DNA from: a bacterium
Lineage (GTDB): Bacteria > Bacteroidota > Ignavibacteria > Ignavibacteriales > Ignavibacteriaceae
Assembly (NCBI GenBank): GCA_016716565.1
Contig: JADJWC010000001.1
Coordinates: forward strand, 1,178,001 to 1,242,000
Direction of reading: 5' to 3'
DNA: 64,000 nt
Shown: piece after piece, positions 33,492-41,864 of the stretch
Position numbering within the stretch: position 1 is the first letter of the stretch
How the letters are laid out: every line of letters begins with the position of its first letter
Notes under the pieces: generated by a model
Seen by the model: only the letters and a program-made list of their open reading frames with translations
Told to the model about the DNA's origin: nothing
Databases searched by the model: none
Program-made: the position numbers and the translations under genes

Positions 33492-33953
33492 TCAAATAAT
33501 TTTGCTTTTAGATTTTTGTTTTAACAATCTTTCAATTCTTCCATTATATCCGCTTTTGGTTCCATCATTCAATCTATATTTAATTGCTATTTCACATACT
33601 GCTATTGCTTTATCATATTCTCCAGCTTCTGCTAATAGGGTTGCGTAGTTTTGGAATACTGAGATTCTGGGTAGCGATAGTTGTCCGCCAAAATCTTTCA
33701 CTAATGCATCAGCTAATTTTGGCCACTCTTCTAAAAATAACTCACACACATTTCTACATATATTAAGCTTCTCTTTCTCATTTCTTTGCTTATATGTTTC
33801 GTTAATAATACCTTGAAGTAAAAAATGCCTATCAACTGGATGTGTATTTTTATCCAATACTGACAGCATTTTGTTTAGGTCATTTGAACTCCAGGCATTA
33901 AAAACCTCATCCGCAGGGATAGATTTTCCATCTCTGAGTATATAACTTGTCAT
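33492..33953 (-). CDS. helical TPR-like protein at the right end of the element
   Basis: I use the ATG at 33953, which gives 153 residues beginning MTSYILRDGKSIPADEVFNA; a longer frame goes back to 34031. The C-terminal half includes YATLLAEAGEYDKAIAVCEI, a TPR-like motif, preceded by further helices. It is the last gene before the right att site and is the only minus-strand gene of the element. Function unknown. Confidence 0.6.
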   Translation of the reverse strand: MTSYILRDGKSIPADEVFNAWSSNDLNKMLSVLDKNTHPVDRHFLLQGIINETYKQRNEKEKLNICRNVCELFLEEWPKLADALVKDFGGQLSLPRISVFQNYATLLAEAGEYDKAIAVCEIAIKYRLNDGTKSGYNGRIERLLKQKSKSKII

Positions 33954-34035
33954 ATTTTTATTCGGACTATTTAATAATCTGGATTCTGAATCACAGAAAA
34001 TTCCTCTCACAATTGATGATTTTAGAAACAAAAAT

Positions 34036-34053
34036 TGTGAGAATATTGTGAGA
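34036..34053. repeat. 18-bp subterminal repeat, right copy
   Basis: A perfect copy of TGTGAGAATATTGTGAGA at 16524-16541, in the same direction. It lies 34 bases inside the right att repeat, while the left copy lies 133 bases inside the left one. This is consistent with integrase arm-binding sites. Confidence 0.65.
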
Positions 34054-34086
34054 CGTGTCTATAACTTATTGTAATATAAGGATATT

Positions 34087-34110
34087 TGCGGAGAGTCAGG
34101 GATTCGAACC
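34087..34110. other. attachment-site repeat overlapping the 3' end of tRNA-Ser
   Basis: TGCGGAGAGTCAGGGA and CGAACC here match the copy at 16367-16390 (22 of 24 bases). It covers the discriminator, acceptor arm and part of the T arm of tRNA-Ser, so integration leaves the tRNA intact. Confidence 0.8.
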
Positions 34111-34175
34111 CCGGAAGGACTTGCATCCTTAACGGTTTTCAAGACCGCCGCATTCAACCACTCTGCCAACTCTCC
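34089..34175 (-). tRNA. tRNA-Ser (anticodon TGA)
   Basis: Read on the minus strand, the 87 bases fold as a class II tRNA. The acceptor stem is GGAGAGT/ACTCTCC with discriminator G. The anticodon loop is CTTGAAA, so the anticodon is TGA, followed by a long variable arm and a T arm with GGTTCGAATCC. CCA is not encoded. The 3' end is the integration target of the element to its left, and the 5' end lies inside the GIY-YIG reading frame. Confidence 0.95.
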
Positions 34176-34414
34176 GATTTTTTAAGTTCCTGAAACTTAT
34201 AACCTGATTTATAACTCTTAATTTCTTTTTCTCGGTCATATGCTTCTACTCGTGAACTAAATTTTTCAGTGTAAACAATTTTCCAAGGTCTATATGCTTT
34301 TGTTGAACTTGTTAATCCTTTATTATGCTCAACTAATCGCCTCTTCAAATCATTTGTGTGCCCGATATAATATCTATCAAAGTGCTCACTGTATAAAATA
34401 TAAACATAGTACAT
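34154..34414 (-). CDS. GIY-YIG family endonuclease running into tRNA-Ser
   Basis: From the ATG at 34414 this is an 86-residue protein of the UPF0213/YhbQ-like GIY-YIG family. MYYVYILYSEHFDRYYIGHT has the GIY-YIG equivalents, NDLKRRLVEHN has the usual Arg, and AYDREKEIKSYKSG has the Glu. The last residues, ESWQSG, are encoded by the first bases of tRNA-Ser. The ATG follows directly on a remnant of the same tRNA's 5' half (34417-34491). These small proteins can be nucleases; a homing-like role at the tRNA is suggested by the flanking duplication. Confidence 0.8.
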   Translation of the reverse strand: MYYVYILYSEHFDRYYIGHTNDLKRRLVEHNKGLTSSTKAYRPWKIVYTEKFSSRVEAYDREKEIKSYKSGYKFQELKKSESWQSG

Positions 34415-34416
34415 AT

Positions 34417-34491
34417 CAAGACCGCCACATTTCCCGCAAAACGGGACAAGCAACCTTTACCCCGCTTTGCGGGGATTCTGCCAACTCTCCG
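34417..34491 (-). pseudogene. broken 5' half of tRNA-Ser upstream of the GIY-YIG gene
   Basis: On the minus strand, CGGAGAGTTGGCAGA, then GGTTG, then AATGTGGCGGTCTTGA match the first half of the neighbouring tRNA-Ser up to its anticodon. The three blocks are separated by two insertions of about 20 bases, each a small hairpin (CCCCGC...GCGGGG and CCCG...CGGG). The GIY-YIG start codon follows the anticodon position immediately. The remnant cannot make a working tRNA. Confidence 0.75.
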
Positions 34492-34592
34492 GTTTCTTTA
34501 ATTTTGGGCTGTAAATATAGTTATTGTTATCCCTTCACACAAAGAATTTTTAGTTAATTTTCCCATCATATTTCATAAAAATCTATTACGAA

Positions 34593-35357
34593 ATGAGTGA
34601 ATTAACTGAATTTAAAAATTTTTGCTCTGAGCTCGCAAATATTAGTGCTGGTATTATAAAGCAATATTTTAGAACCGGGATTACTGTCGAGTCAAAAGCA
34701 GATAAATCTCCCGTTACAATTGCTGATAAAAAAGCTGAAGAAGCTATGCGTGAATTGATAACAAAAGAATTTCCTGAACATGGCATATATGGCGAAGAGT
34801 TTGGTGTAACTAATGTAGGTGCAGAATATACCTGGATACTTGATCCTATTGATGGAACAAAAAGTTTCATTTGCGGAGCTTACAGTTTTGGGACTTTAAT
34901 CGGATTATTAAATAATGGCCATCCAATTCTTGGAGTTTACAATCAGCCCGTTTTAAATGATCTATTAATTGGGGATAATCTTGAAACAGTAATTAATGGA
35001 AATAAAACATCTTTAAGAAATTGTAATGATCTGAGTGAAGCAGTGTTACTTACAACAGATCATCTTAATATTGAAAAGTACCAGAACATTGAAAAATTCA
35101 ATAGTCTTATAAATAAAGTAAAACTCTATCGTAACTGGGGCGATTGCTATGGTTATTATCTTCTGGCAACCGGTTATGTTGATATTATGATCGATCCGAT
35201 TATGTCACCGTGGGATTTGCTTCCATTAATTCCAATCATTAAAGGTGCAGGTGGAGTTATTACCGATTACCAGGGTAAGGATCCTGTAGAAGGGAAGAGT
35301 GCTGTTGCAGCTTCATCTCAAATTCATTCCAAAGTGATTTCAATTCTAAACAAATAA
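34593..35357 (+). CDS. hisN: inositol monophosphatase family, probably histidinol-phosphatase (HisN type)
   Basis: The 254-residue protein has the metal-binding motifs of the IMPase superfamily: GEEFG near residue 68, WILDPIDGTKSFI near 80-92, and MSPWDLLPLIPIIKGAGG near 205. The WILDPIDGTKSF version with VTIADKKAE upstream is typical of the histidinol-phosphatases of this family, the eighth-step enzyme of histidine synthesis. Inositol-1-phosphatase or other sugar phosphatase activity is the alternative. It stands alone and converges on the membrane protein gene at 35362. Confidence 0.8.
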   Translation: MSELTEFKNFCSELANISAGIIKQYFRTGITVESKADKSPVTIADKKAEEAMRELITKEFPEHGIYGEEFGVTNVGAEYTWILDPIDGTKSFICGAYSFGTLIGLLNNGHPILGVYNQPVLNDLLIGDNLETVINGNKTSLRNCNDLSEAVLLTTDHLNIEKYQNIEKFNSLINKVKLYRNWGDCYGYYLLATGYVDIMIDPIMSPWDLLPLIPIIKGAGGVITDYQGKDPVEGKSAVAASSQIHSKVISILNK

Positions 35358-35361
35358 TATT

Positions 35362-36111
35362 TCAGAGTAGAAAGAAAATTATTATAGTTGCAAATGTGGT
35401 AATTACAGCAACTGTTTTTTTATACTTTCCGATGAATATTAACATTGTTCCAGTAATCCATAATAAAGAGAGAATCAGGTAGATTGGTTCAAGCAGTTCA
35501 AGCACAGGCGGGACAAAATTATTTAAAGCTCCAAGCTTGTAACTGTTTCGTAATGGATTAATTATTATTGTAAGAATCAGAAACAGTGAACTTGTTATGA
35601 AAAAATATTTTTTAAGATTTTTATTCTGATTGAATAATTCAAAAGCACTTCGTATTGCCAGAAGCATTCCGCCATATAAAATAATGAAATGAAGTATCTT
35701 GATTGCTGAAGGAACATTCCCCCAAAAAGTTAGAGTTACTAAATCATTTTTGGGTATTTCATAAGTTTTGTTTTTGTATTCAAGCACGATTTTGTAATTA
35801 ATTTTTTGTCCCGGTTTTAAAACAGGAATATCACCAGTTACTCCACGATCAATTTCAACCATTTCAGTTTCGAATCGTTTGTTATTATGGAACCAAATGA
35901 TTTTTCCGGATACTCCTTTGATATCACTAATGACTATGTTTTTATAAATTAACTTTTCGTGTGTGACTTTATCAAGCTTGTACGAAACTTTATATCCCTC
36001 AATACCGAAAGTACCTGTAACAGGATAGTCTTTATCAGTGATGCTTTTAATATATCCAATCAGGAATATGACGACTAAACTGCCGAGCCAAAGAATAGTT
36101 TGATTTTTCAT
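35362..36111 (-). CDS. unknown membrane protein
   Basis: The 249-residue protein has one N-terminal hydrophobic segment (ILWLGSLVVIFLIGY), then about 115 residues of beta-rich sequence that should lie outside the membrane. Three or four further spans lie in the second half (for example ILHFIILYGGMLLAIRSAF and YLILSLLWITGTMLIFIG). I do not recognise the family. No operon partner is obvious; its 3' end faces hisN. Confidence 0.65.
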   Translation of the reverse strand: MKNQTILWLGSLVVIFLIGYIKSITDKDYPVTGTFGIEGYKVSYKLDKVTHEKLIYKNIVISDIKGVSGKIIWFHNNKRFETEMVEIDRGVTGDIPVLKPGQKINYKIVLEYKNKTYEIPKNDLVTLTFWGNVPSAIKILHFIILYGGMLLAIRSAFELFNQNKNLKKYFFITSSLFLILTIIINPLRNSYKLGALNNFVPPVLELLEPIYLILSLLWITGTMLIFIGKYKKTVAVITTFATIIIFFLL

Positions 36112-36159
36112 AATTATAAATTAACAAAGAATACATCAGAAAGTTCAGATAATAAAAAA

Positions 36160-36180
36160 CCCCGGCTATATTGACCGGGG
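36160..36180 (-). terminator. terminator of the outer membrane/motor gene cluster
   Basis: CCCCGG (36160-36165) and CCGGGG (36175-36180) form the stem with a 9-base loop. On the minus strand the stem is followed by a run of six Ts, fitting termination after the gene that ends at 36207. Confidence 0.85.
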
Positions 36181-36206
36181 TGTACAAGAGAAGCATTAAA
36201 ATTATT

Positions 36207-37370
36207 CTAAAGTGAAGAGCCCATTTTAAATCTCATATTCAAGAAGATTTTATAAACACCAAATCCTCCATCTTCAAGCCTTGATAGTATAATAGAAGGA
36301 CCAAGTGAAAAAGCACTGAATGCCCAGCTCTCAGCAACTTTTTGAACTGTTAATGTCATAACGTACTGTGGATTTCTATGTTCACTGCTTGTCATAGCAT
36401 CAAATAAAAAGTCGAAAGTACTTCCGGCAAGTGACATTTCTCTGAAATCAAGACCGAAGTGCCATTCATTCAAAAATCTGGCGGCATAAACTCTGCCCTT
36501 TGTGGCACCAAGTAATTTAACAGGATAGCGGAATTCCCAGTTTAGAAAAGAATCATCAACCAGCCAGGCCTGATATTTTATTGATCCGTCTTCATTGTAT
36601 ACAACGGTTCCTCTGCCTGGGTTAAGATATTGAGCAGCCTGACCTTCTGTAAAATCATCTACTGATGCCAGATAATTTATTTCAAAAAAGTTACCGAATG
36701 GAAATACATATCCAATCTGATAACCGCTGCTAAAAATCAGGTTATTATGGTTATTGTCAGTGAATGAGGTAATTAACGCATCAACATTTGTATAAGCTCC
36801 GCCATATACTCCAAGTATGTGAAAGTTCGCTTCCAGGAAATTTGTATTTAACGGACCTTCATATTTAGTCATCATTCCAAAAGATAAACCGAGATCTTTT
36901 TTAATCGGTATTCCAAGCCTTTCGCCTCCGAACAGTTCAAAGAAAGGATTTATATACCACATAGTAGATGATATTTGCTGTTTGGAAGGTGGATCAAGCA
37001 CTTTATTAATTTTTATCTTTTCAATCACTCTCGAAAACACACTTCCATAATGAATATCTTCTTCAAGATTTATCTTAAATGGATAAGTGACAACCCTTGC
37101 TCTTATATCAGGTGGAAGAGCGAGGAAAGGGTAGAGAGCTCCTTTTATCGATATGGTCTGATTATTTGCATCTCGAACATCAACAATAATTTCGGCTTTT
37201 GGATCTGGTGGATCGATGAACAATGCTTGTTGAATATATATGAACAAGCTATCATCCAAAGGTTCCATTTGAAAGTAGTTAATTTGCTCTTCATCGTCCT
37301 GCGAAAACAAGGGCGAAGTTGCAGATGTGATTAGGATTAAAATTAAGATTAAAAAGTGCGATAATTTCAT
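36207..37370 (-). CDS. outer membrane or secreted protein of a possible type IX secretion cluster
   Basis: The 387-residue protein has a signal peptide (SHFLILILILITSATSPLFS, likely cleavage after SQ) and a beta-rich body of alternating hydrophobic and aromatic strands, for example SFGMMTKYEG and YVMTLTVQKVAESWAF. This resembles an outer membrane barrel of the Ignavibacteria/Bacteroidota kind. It follows the GldM-like gene by 17 bases in the same operon. I cannot identify it more closely; a PorP- or SprF-like role is conceivable. Confidence 0.55.
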   Translation of the reverse strand: MKLSHFLILILILITSATSPLFSQDDEEQINYFQMEPLDDSLFIYIQQALFIDPPDPKAEIIVDVRDANNQTISIKGALYPFLALPPDIRARVVTYPFKINLEEDIHYGSVFSRVIEKIKINKVLDPPSKQQISSTMWYINPFFELFGGERLGIPIKKDLGLSFGMMTKYEGPLNTNFLEANFHILGVYGGAYTNVDALITSFTDNNHNNLIFSSGYQIGYVFPFGNFFEINYLASVDDFTEGQAAQYLNPGRGTVVYNEDGSIKYQAWLVDDSFLNWEFRYPVKLLGATKGRVYAARFLNEWHFGLDFREMSLAGSTFDFLFDAMTSSEHRNPQYVMTLTVQKVAESWAFSAFSLGPSIILSRLEDGGFGVYKIFLNMRFKMGSSL

Positions 37371-37387
37371 TTTATTATACCTAGTAT

Positions 37388-38335
37388 TTATTTAGCAAAA
37401 TCTGTAAAGAAGAATGAGTCACCAACCTGAACCCTGTCCTTAGTTCGATCATCAACAACTGTGAAAAAGAAGTTAGCTTTGTATCTGCCATCAGATTCTC
37501 TCAGATTTTCATTCTTATCAGTCCAATCATCAAATTGATTTTCATTCGCTGCGAGTTTTAATGATACATTATAAATCGAGTTACCGTTTGCATCTTTCTG
37601 TGGTCCTGTAACAGAGATAGGTCCGGAGTAAGTTACTTTAAGTTGTTCAGGACGGTTATCAATTATGGTTACTGTAAATGCTGTTATTCTTTGCAGTTCC
37701 TGAACATAAATCGTACGGCTGTTCATTTTAGTCGTAACTCTTTCAATTTTAATCTCAGGTGGTTTATTCGGAACAACTTTAACACGCTCTTCCTGGCTTC
37801 CAAATGCAACTATAACTTCTGTTTGGTCAGTTAAATCGAACTTCATTTCCTGTCCAGGAGGAATCGTAGCAATTGTCTTACGATCTCGTGGATCTAAAAT
37901 TGATGTTGGAACTGTTCCGCTGTTCCTTGCGGTATTCCAAGTGTGTTGAATGAATGTCTGTTTTAATGAGATAGGAAGCTGCATTTTGAGTTGTTCTTCT
38001 TTGGTTTCTTCTTTTAGTTTTTCCTCTTCTTTCGGAGGCGGGACGTAATCCTTAACTGCTTCAAGCTTTCTATTCATTTCTGCAAGCTGTTGTCTCATCT
38101 CTTCGTTCTCGACTAATACGTTCGGATCAATTTTAATTGAAAAATCTATTCCGAGAGCATATAGTGAATCGAGCACTGACATCAATGAATCACGTACACT
38201 AACTCTCACAGTTTCGTCTTCAAGAGCAACTCTCCTCAAATCGAGATCCGCCCCTTTGAGCGCAAGTACTGTAATTACAAAGATGTAAAGTACCTGGTAG
38301 ATAACAAATTTACTGTCACGTTCTCGTCTGGTCAT
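37388..38335 (-). CDS. GldM-like single-span periplasmic protein (inferred)
   Basis: The 315-residue protein starts with a short basic tail and one membrane span (YQVLYIFVITVLALKGADLD), which resembles the N-terminal span of GldM/PorM. Next come a helical region (residues about 45-95), a Pro/Glu/Lys linker and a beta-rich C-terminal half. GldM forms the periplasmic shaft of the type IX secretion motor. The size is smaller than classical GldM (about 510 residues), so this is a divergent relative or only a look-alike. The preceding gene encodes a multi-span protein, as GldL does. The assignment is inference from topology and gene order. Confidence 0.4.
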   Translation of the reverse strand: MTRRERDSKFVIYQVLYIFVITVLALKGADLDLRRVALEDETVRVSVRDSLMSVLDSLYALGIDFSIKIDPNVLVENEEMRQQLAEMNRKLEAVKDYVPPPKEEEKLKEETKEEQLKMQLPISLKQTFIQHTWNTARNSGTVPTSILDPRDRKTIATIPPGQEMKFDLTDQTEVIVAFGSQEERVKVVPNKPPEIKIERVTTKMNSRTIYVQELQRITAFTVTIIDNRPEQLKVTYSGPISVTGPQKDANGNSIYNVSLKLAANENQFDDWTDKNENLRESDGRYKANFFFTVVDDRTKDRVQVGDSFFFTDFAK

Positions 38336-38345
38336 CTTATTGCCT

Positions 38346-39326
38346 TTACTTTTTTACGATTGCTTCGAGATGCTTTAATCCAATAAGAGTTTTTTCATCT
38401 GTTAGTGATGATGAAGCTTGAGTTATCGAATTTGCAAGTGTGTTCAATTGTTGAATTTTTTCGGTAGTGATGTGCTGCATTGAATTTACTTTTTCCATCA
38501 TAGCACCGACTGACGCAAAATTTTTATGCATTATTTCACTTAACCTCGCAGATTCAGTAACAAGCGCTTTATATTTCTCAAGATCCTGTACAGAAACTGC
38601 TGCTCCACCGCCGATTCCGGATTGATTAAACTGCTTAATTAAGCTTTTTGAACTTTCGATCTGGATTCTTGAAAAATATTTATCACGGAGATCTTTTACA
38701 TGGTTTACTATGTTTTGGAAATCTACTCCAAGCTGATCAAGAACCGGTTGAAATAATTTTCCAATTGCCAGAACAATCAGGGCTTTTATTTCGAATGGTA
38801 CTGAAAGACCAAGGAATACTTCTTCACCAAGCTTAATACTTACAAGAAGAATTGCCGCACCAATAAGAGGAAGTGCTGTGGAGATTGAATCAATTACACT
38901 CGTAGAAGCTTCGATTATTCGATCTATAGTCTCTGAAGCTGGAGTTCTTATTATTTCTAATTTCAGTCTGTTATATGCAAGGTAGGCAATGAAGATAAAC
39001 AGTGCATAAACTGCTATGGGCAGCCACCAGAAACTGTATGGTTCAAAAGTTTCAACCGGAGCCTGCCAGCCGGGAAATAAAGAACGGGTCAGATCAAATG
39101 TCACTTCACCGAGAATCGGAACATTTGCAACATCAATAAAAAAAGATATGATTAAGGCAATCGCCGAGATAATTGCCGGTTTTATTATTGTATTAAATCT
39201 TATTCGGGTGACCGCCGCTCTGGTATAACTATCAAGTTCTTCTTCCAGACCGTCATCAGCTCTGCCAGGTGCATCTACGAGAGCTGTACCCATGTTTTCG
39301 AGATTTTTTTTTCTGTTCAGCATCAA
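38346..39326 (-). CDS. multi-span inner membrane protein, possible GldL-like motor subunit
   Basis: The 326-residue protein has about four spans: FNTIIKPAIISAIALIISFF near residue 45, WWLPIAVYALFIFIAYLAY near 100, LPLIGAAILLVSIK near 150, and IKALIVLAIGKLF near 175. A long cytoplasmic helical tail (residues about 215-326) contains ITEKIQQLNTLANSI. Two TM plus a long cytoplasmic helix is the GldL plan; four spans differs from it. It begins the operon with the GldM-like and outer membrane genes. The function is unproven; a torque-generating or scaffold subunit is plausible. Confidence 0.4.
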   Translation of the reverse strand: MMLNRKKNLENMGTALVDAPGRADDGLEEELDSYTRAAVTRIRFNTIIKPAIISAIALIISFFIDVANVPILGEVTFDLTRSLFPGWQAPVETFEPYSFWWLPIAVYALFIFIAYLAYNRLKLEIIRTPASETIDRIIEASTSVIDSISTALPLIGAAILLVSIKLGEEVFLGLSVPFEIKALIVLAIGKLFQPVLDQLGVDFQNIVNHVKDLRDKYFSRIQIESSKSLIKQFNQSGIGGGAAVSVQDLEKYKALVTESARLSEIMHKNFASVGAMMEKVNSMQHITTEKIQQLNTLANSITQASSSLTDEKTLIGLKHLEAIVKK

Positions 39327-39963
39327 AGTCCTCTATTTATTCTTTTAAAATATTAATTATCCAGATTTTATAAGTTTGTCACACATTCTCCAAATTGAAA
39401 TGCAAAAATCAGTTCTGTAAACTGAAAATAGGCTCAACCACAACCATAATTGCTGCAAAACAAAGACAATTATCATACCAAGTGATTCTGCACCTAACTT
39501 GAAATTTCCTCTTGATGTAACTAATTTTTTTACTATAACCAGCTTTTGAAACGTAAGTTCAATAGAAAGATTTACTGTTATTGAAGAAATGGATTAGACT
39601 GATTGGGTGTCATATCTACTTAAAAATGAATATTACTCTTCTGAGGGATTATTTTTTTATCCTTTTAAATGATTCTGGCTCATTGGTGTAGTACGATTTA
39701 AATAGTAGAGGACAATTCAATCACTTAATAAAATTTGTAATTTTTACATAAATAATTACCGAATCATAAAGTTTTCATCCAAATCTGGTAAAGACTTTTT
39801 ACAATAAACTTTTGAATTAAAGTGGGAAGTGTAAAATCTATAAATGTGAATAGTTGGCCTACGTTAATAATTTCATTGATGATTGGCTTTTTCATATTAA
39901 CTTTGAAGACTGAATTATATATTAAAATTAAGTAATGGTTTTGATTAATTAAGAATTAATTTT
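39327..39963. other. 637-bp divergent intergenic region with little else
   Basis: This region separates the minus-strand motor-like operon from the plus-strand gene at 39964. No frame longer than a few codons is convincing and no tRNA is seen. One Bacteroidota-type promoter is recognisable at 39876-39905. The promoter of the minus-strand operon must lie near its left end but I could not place it. Confidence 0.5.
39876..39905 (+). promoter_or_regulatory. Bacteroidota-type promoter upstream of 39964
   Basis: TTG at 39876-39878, a 19-base spacer and TAACTTTG at 39898-39905 match the TTG-N19-TAnnTTTG consensus. The gene at 39964 begins 58 bases downstream. Confidence 0.5.
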
Positions 39964-40209
39964 ATGGCTAAGAAAAACAAGACAACTCAAACTAAATCAA
40001 ACTATCCAATCGGTAAGCAGGCTGTAAAACCTGAATCTAAACAGGAAGCTGACTTTTATGCAAAACATAAAAGTACAATCTGGACGATCATAGTGCTGGT
40101 TATACTCACTATATTTTTTATAATAAATAACACCAGAGAAATCCCTGACGAAGGTCCTTATCCGCCTAACTACCACAAGGATAAAATACAGAATGAAGCT
40201 ATGCAATAG
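39964..40209 (+). CDS. small single-span membrane protein
   Basis: The 81-residue protein has a polar, Lys-rich N-terminus (MAKKNKTTQTKSNYPIGKQA), one span at residues about 40-58 (TIWTIIVLVILTIFFII) and a short Pro-rich tail. It has no catalytic motif. It may be a small regulator or scaffold; no family is recognised. A promoter is visible about 60-90 bases upstream. Confidence 0.65.
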   Translation: MAKKNKTTQTKSNYPIGKQAVKPESKQEADFYAKHKSTIWTIIVLVILTIFFIINNTREIPDEGPYPPNYHKDKIQNEAMQ

Positions 40210-40278
40210 CTAGTTCTTTTAAGATCATTTTTAAGAACAAATTCTATCATAGTTCTTCCCGAAAAAATAAAGGGCAAT

Positions 40279-40686
40279 ATGAACAAGGAAATCAATAGTA
40301 AAAAAGCAGTTATATTAATAGTAGAAGATGAAGTCGAAAGCCAGAAATTTTTCGAACTAATTCTTCGTAAAAAATTTGAAATGGATTTCTGTGATTCCCT
40401 CAGAACGATGAATACTCTTCTGAAAGAAAAAATTTACGATGCTGTTATAATGGATATTTCATTAAAAGATGGCAATAATGGATTTGATTTAATAAAGGAA
40501 ATAAGACGAAGTTCGACACGAACTGAAATTCCTATCATATGTCTGTCAGCACATATGTACGATGAAGATAAACTTAGAGCCAAGCAAGCCGGTGCAGATG
40601 TTTATCTCACCAAACCAGTCAAAGGTCAACTCCTGGTAAGTACTCTTGAAGAGCTTTTAGTAGCAGATACTAAAAAGGGGAAATAG
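40279..40686 (+). CDS. single-domain response regulator (CheY-like)
   Basis: The 135-residue protein is a receiver domain only: the acidic pair in ILIVEDEVE near residue 15, the phosphorylatable Asp in AVIMDISLKDG near 57, the Ser/Thr in CLSAHMY near 92 and the conserved Lys in LTKPVKG near 113. There is no output domain, so it must act through a partner such as a kinase or a protein of the secretion or motility apparatus. The stop is followed after one base by the end of the convergent porV-like gene. Confidence 0.9.
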   Translation: MNKEINSKKAVILIVEDEVESQKFFELILRKKFEMDFCDSLRTMNTLLKEKIYDAVIMDISLKDGNNGFDLIKEIRRSSTRTEIPIICLSAHMYDEDKLRAKQAGADVYLTKPVKGQLLVSTLEELLVADTKKGK

Positions 40687-40687
40687 T

Positions 40688-41745
40688 TTATAAACCATCC
40701 CTCATAAATCTCGGTTCTTCAAGTGTTAGGATTAAAGAAATTCTGTGTGAGTCAGGAAGTCTGTCAAGTTCAGATTGACTGAAGCGGGCAAATGAATAAT
40801 CAATATTCAACTTTGGCAGTTTAACACCTGCGCCAACTGTGAACTGTTTTACATCGCTGTAACCGCCACGCACATAAACCAGATTTTTAATATTCCACTC
40901 AAGGCCTGCGTGAGCATCAAAGCTTACTGGTCCAACGTTAAATTGAGATGCGAACTGCCGGTTTTCAAAACGAACATCTACATCAACAGCGGGCATTATG
41001 TAACCACCAAGTATCTCTGTAATTCTGTATGCTGTGCCTAACTTTAGTGTTGGAGAAATGAGCTCGTTTGTCCCGGTACTCCATGCAACTAAAGTTGTCG
41101 TCGCATCCTGAAGATTTCCACCGACAGATAAATTTTCAATCGGCATCCAGAATGCACCAATATCAAATCCAATTCCAGTTGCTCCGAATTCAGCTATATC
41201 TCTTCTGATTATTTTTACATTCGCACCCCAGTAAAAATCTTTCCACTGTCTTTTTGCAAACGTTAAATAGACAGCCCAATCCTGATTGCTGAATTCAGTT
41301 ATCTTTGAATAATCAAGCCGTGCATACATATTGTTGATATCGGTGATGAGCTGTCCGGTTTGTCCGTCAATTAAAGCATTTCTTGTATCGGGAATTCCGT
41401 CAACAGCAAGACGCATTACACTCAATCCAAAACTCATATCTTCTTGAAATGGAATAGCAACTGCGCCGTAATCATAATTAACCAGATTGCCAAATTGTTC
41501 CGAATGCATCAGGGAAAGCTGGGGATAATTAATATTAGCTAATCCTGCTGGATTATAATATCCTGAAGTTACGTCGTCTGCAATTCCGGTAAATGCGCCA
41601 CCCATTCCAAGCGGTCTTCCGCCGATACCTATTGCCATAAATTCACCGGCATATTTTCCAAATACTGTTTTGCCATCTTGAGCATTTAAAGAAGTGAGTG
41701 TAACTAAAATGGATATTGAAAGGAAGAATATTTTTTTCAGCATAA
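40688..41745 (-). CDS. PorV/PorQ family outer membrane protein (type IX secretion)
   Basis: I chose the ATG at 41745 (MLKKIFFLSISILVTLTSLN, a signal peptide), preceded by GGGAG, instead of a start 145 bases upstream; this gives 352 residues. The mature protein begins with the family signature GGRPLGMGGAFTGIADDVTS followed by YYNPAGLA, and continues as a beta-barrel. PorV is a shuttle and attachment-complex protein of the type IX secretion system; PorQ is closely related. It supports the presence of this secretion system, whose likely substrate lies at 51871. Confidence 0.8.
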
Positions 41746-41864
41746 AAGAAACTCCCGAATGCATTAATTGTTTAAAAGCTGTCAAGAAAATGGTTAATGA
41801 AATTCTCAAAGTCAAGGCTAATTTTATGCGATGACGGGATGAAAATCTTTCCCGTCTGATGTTA

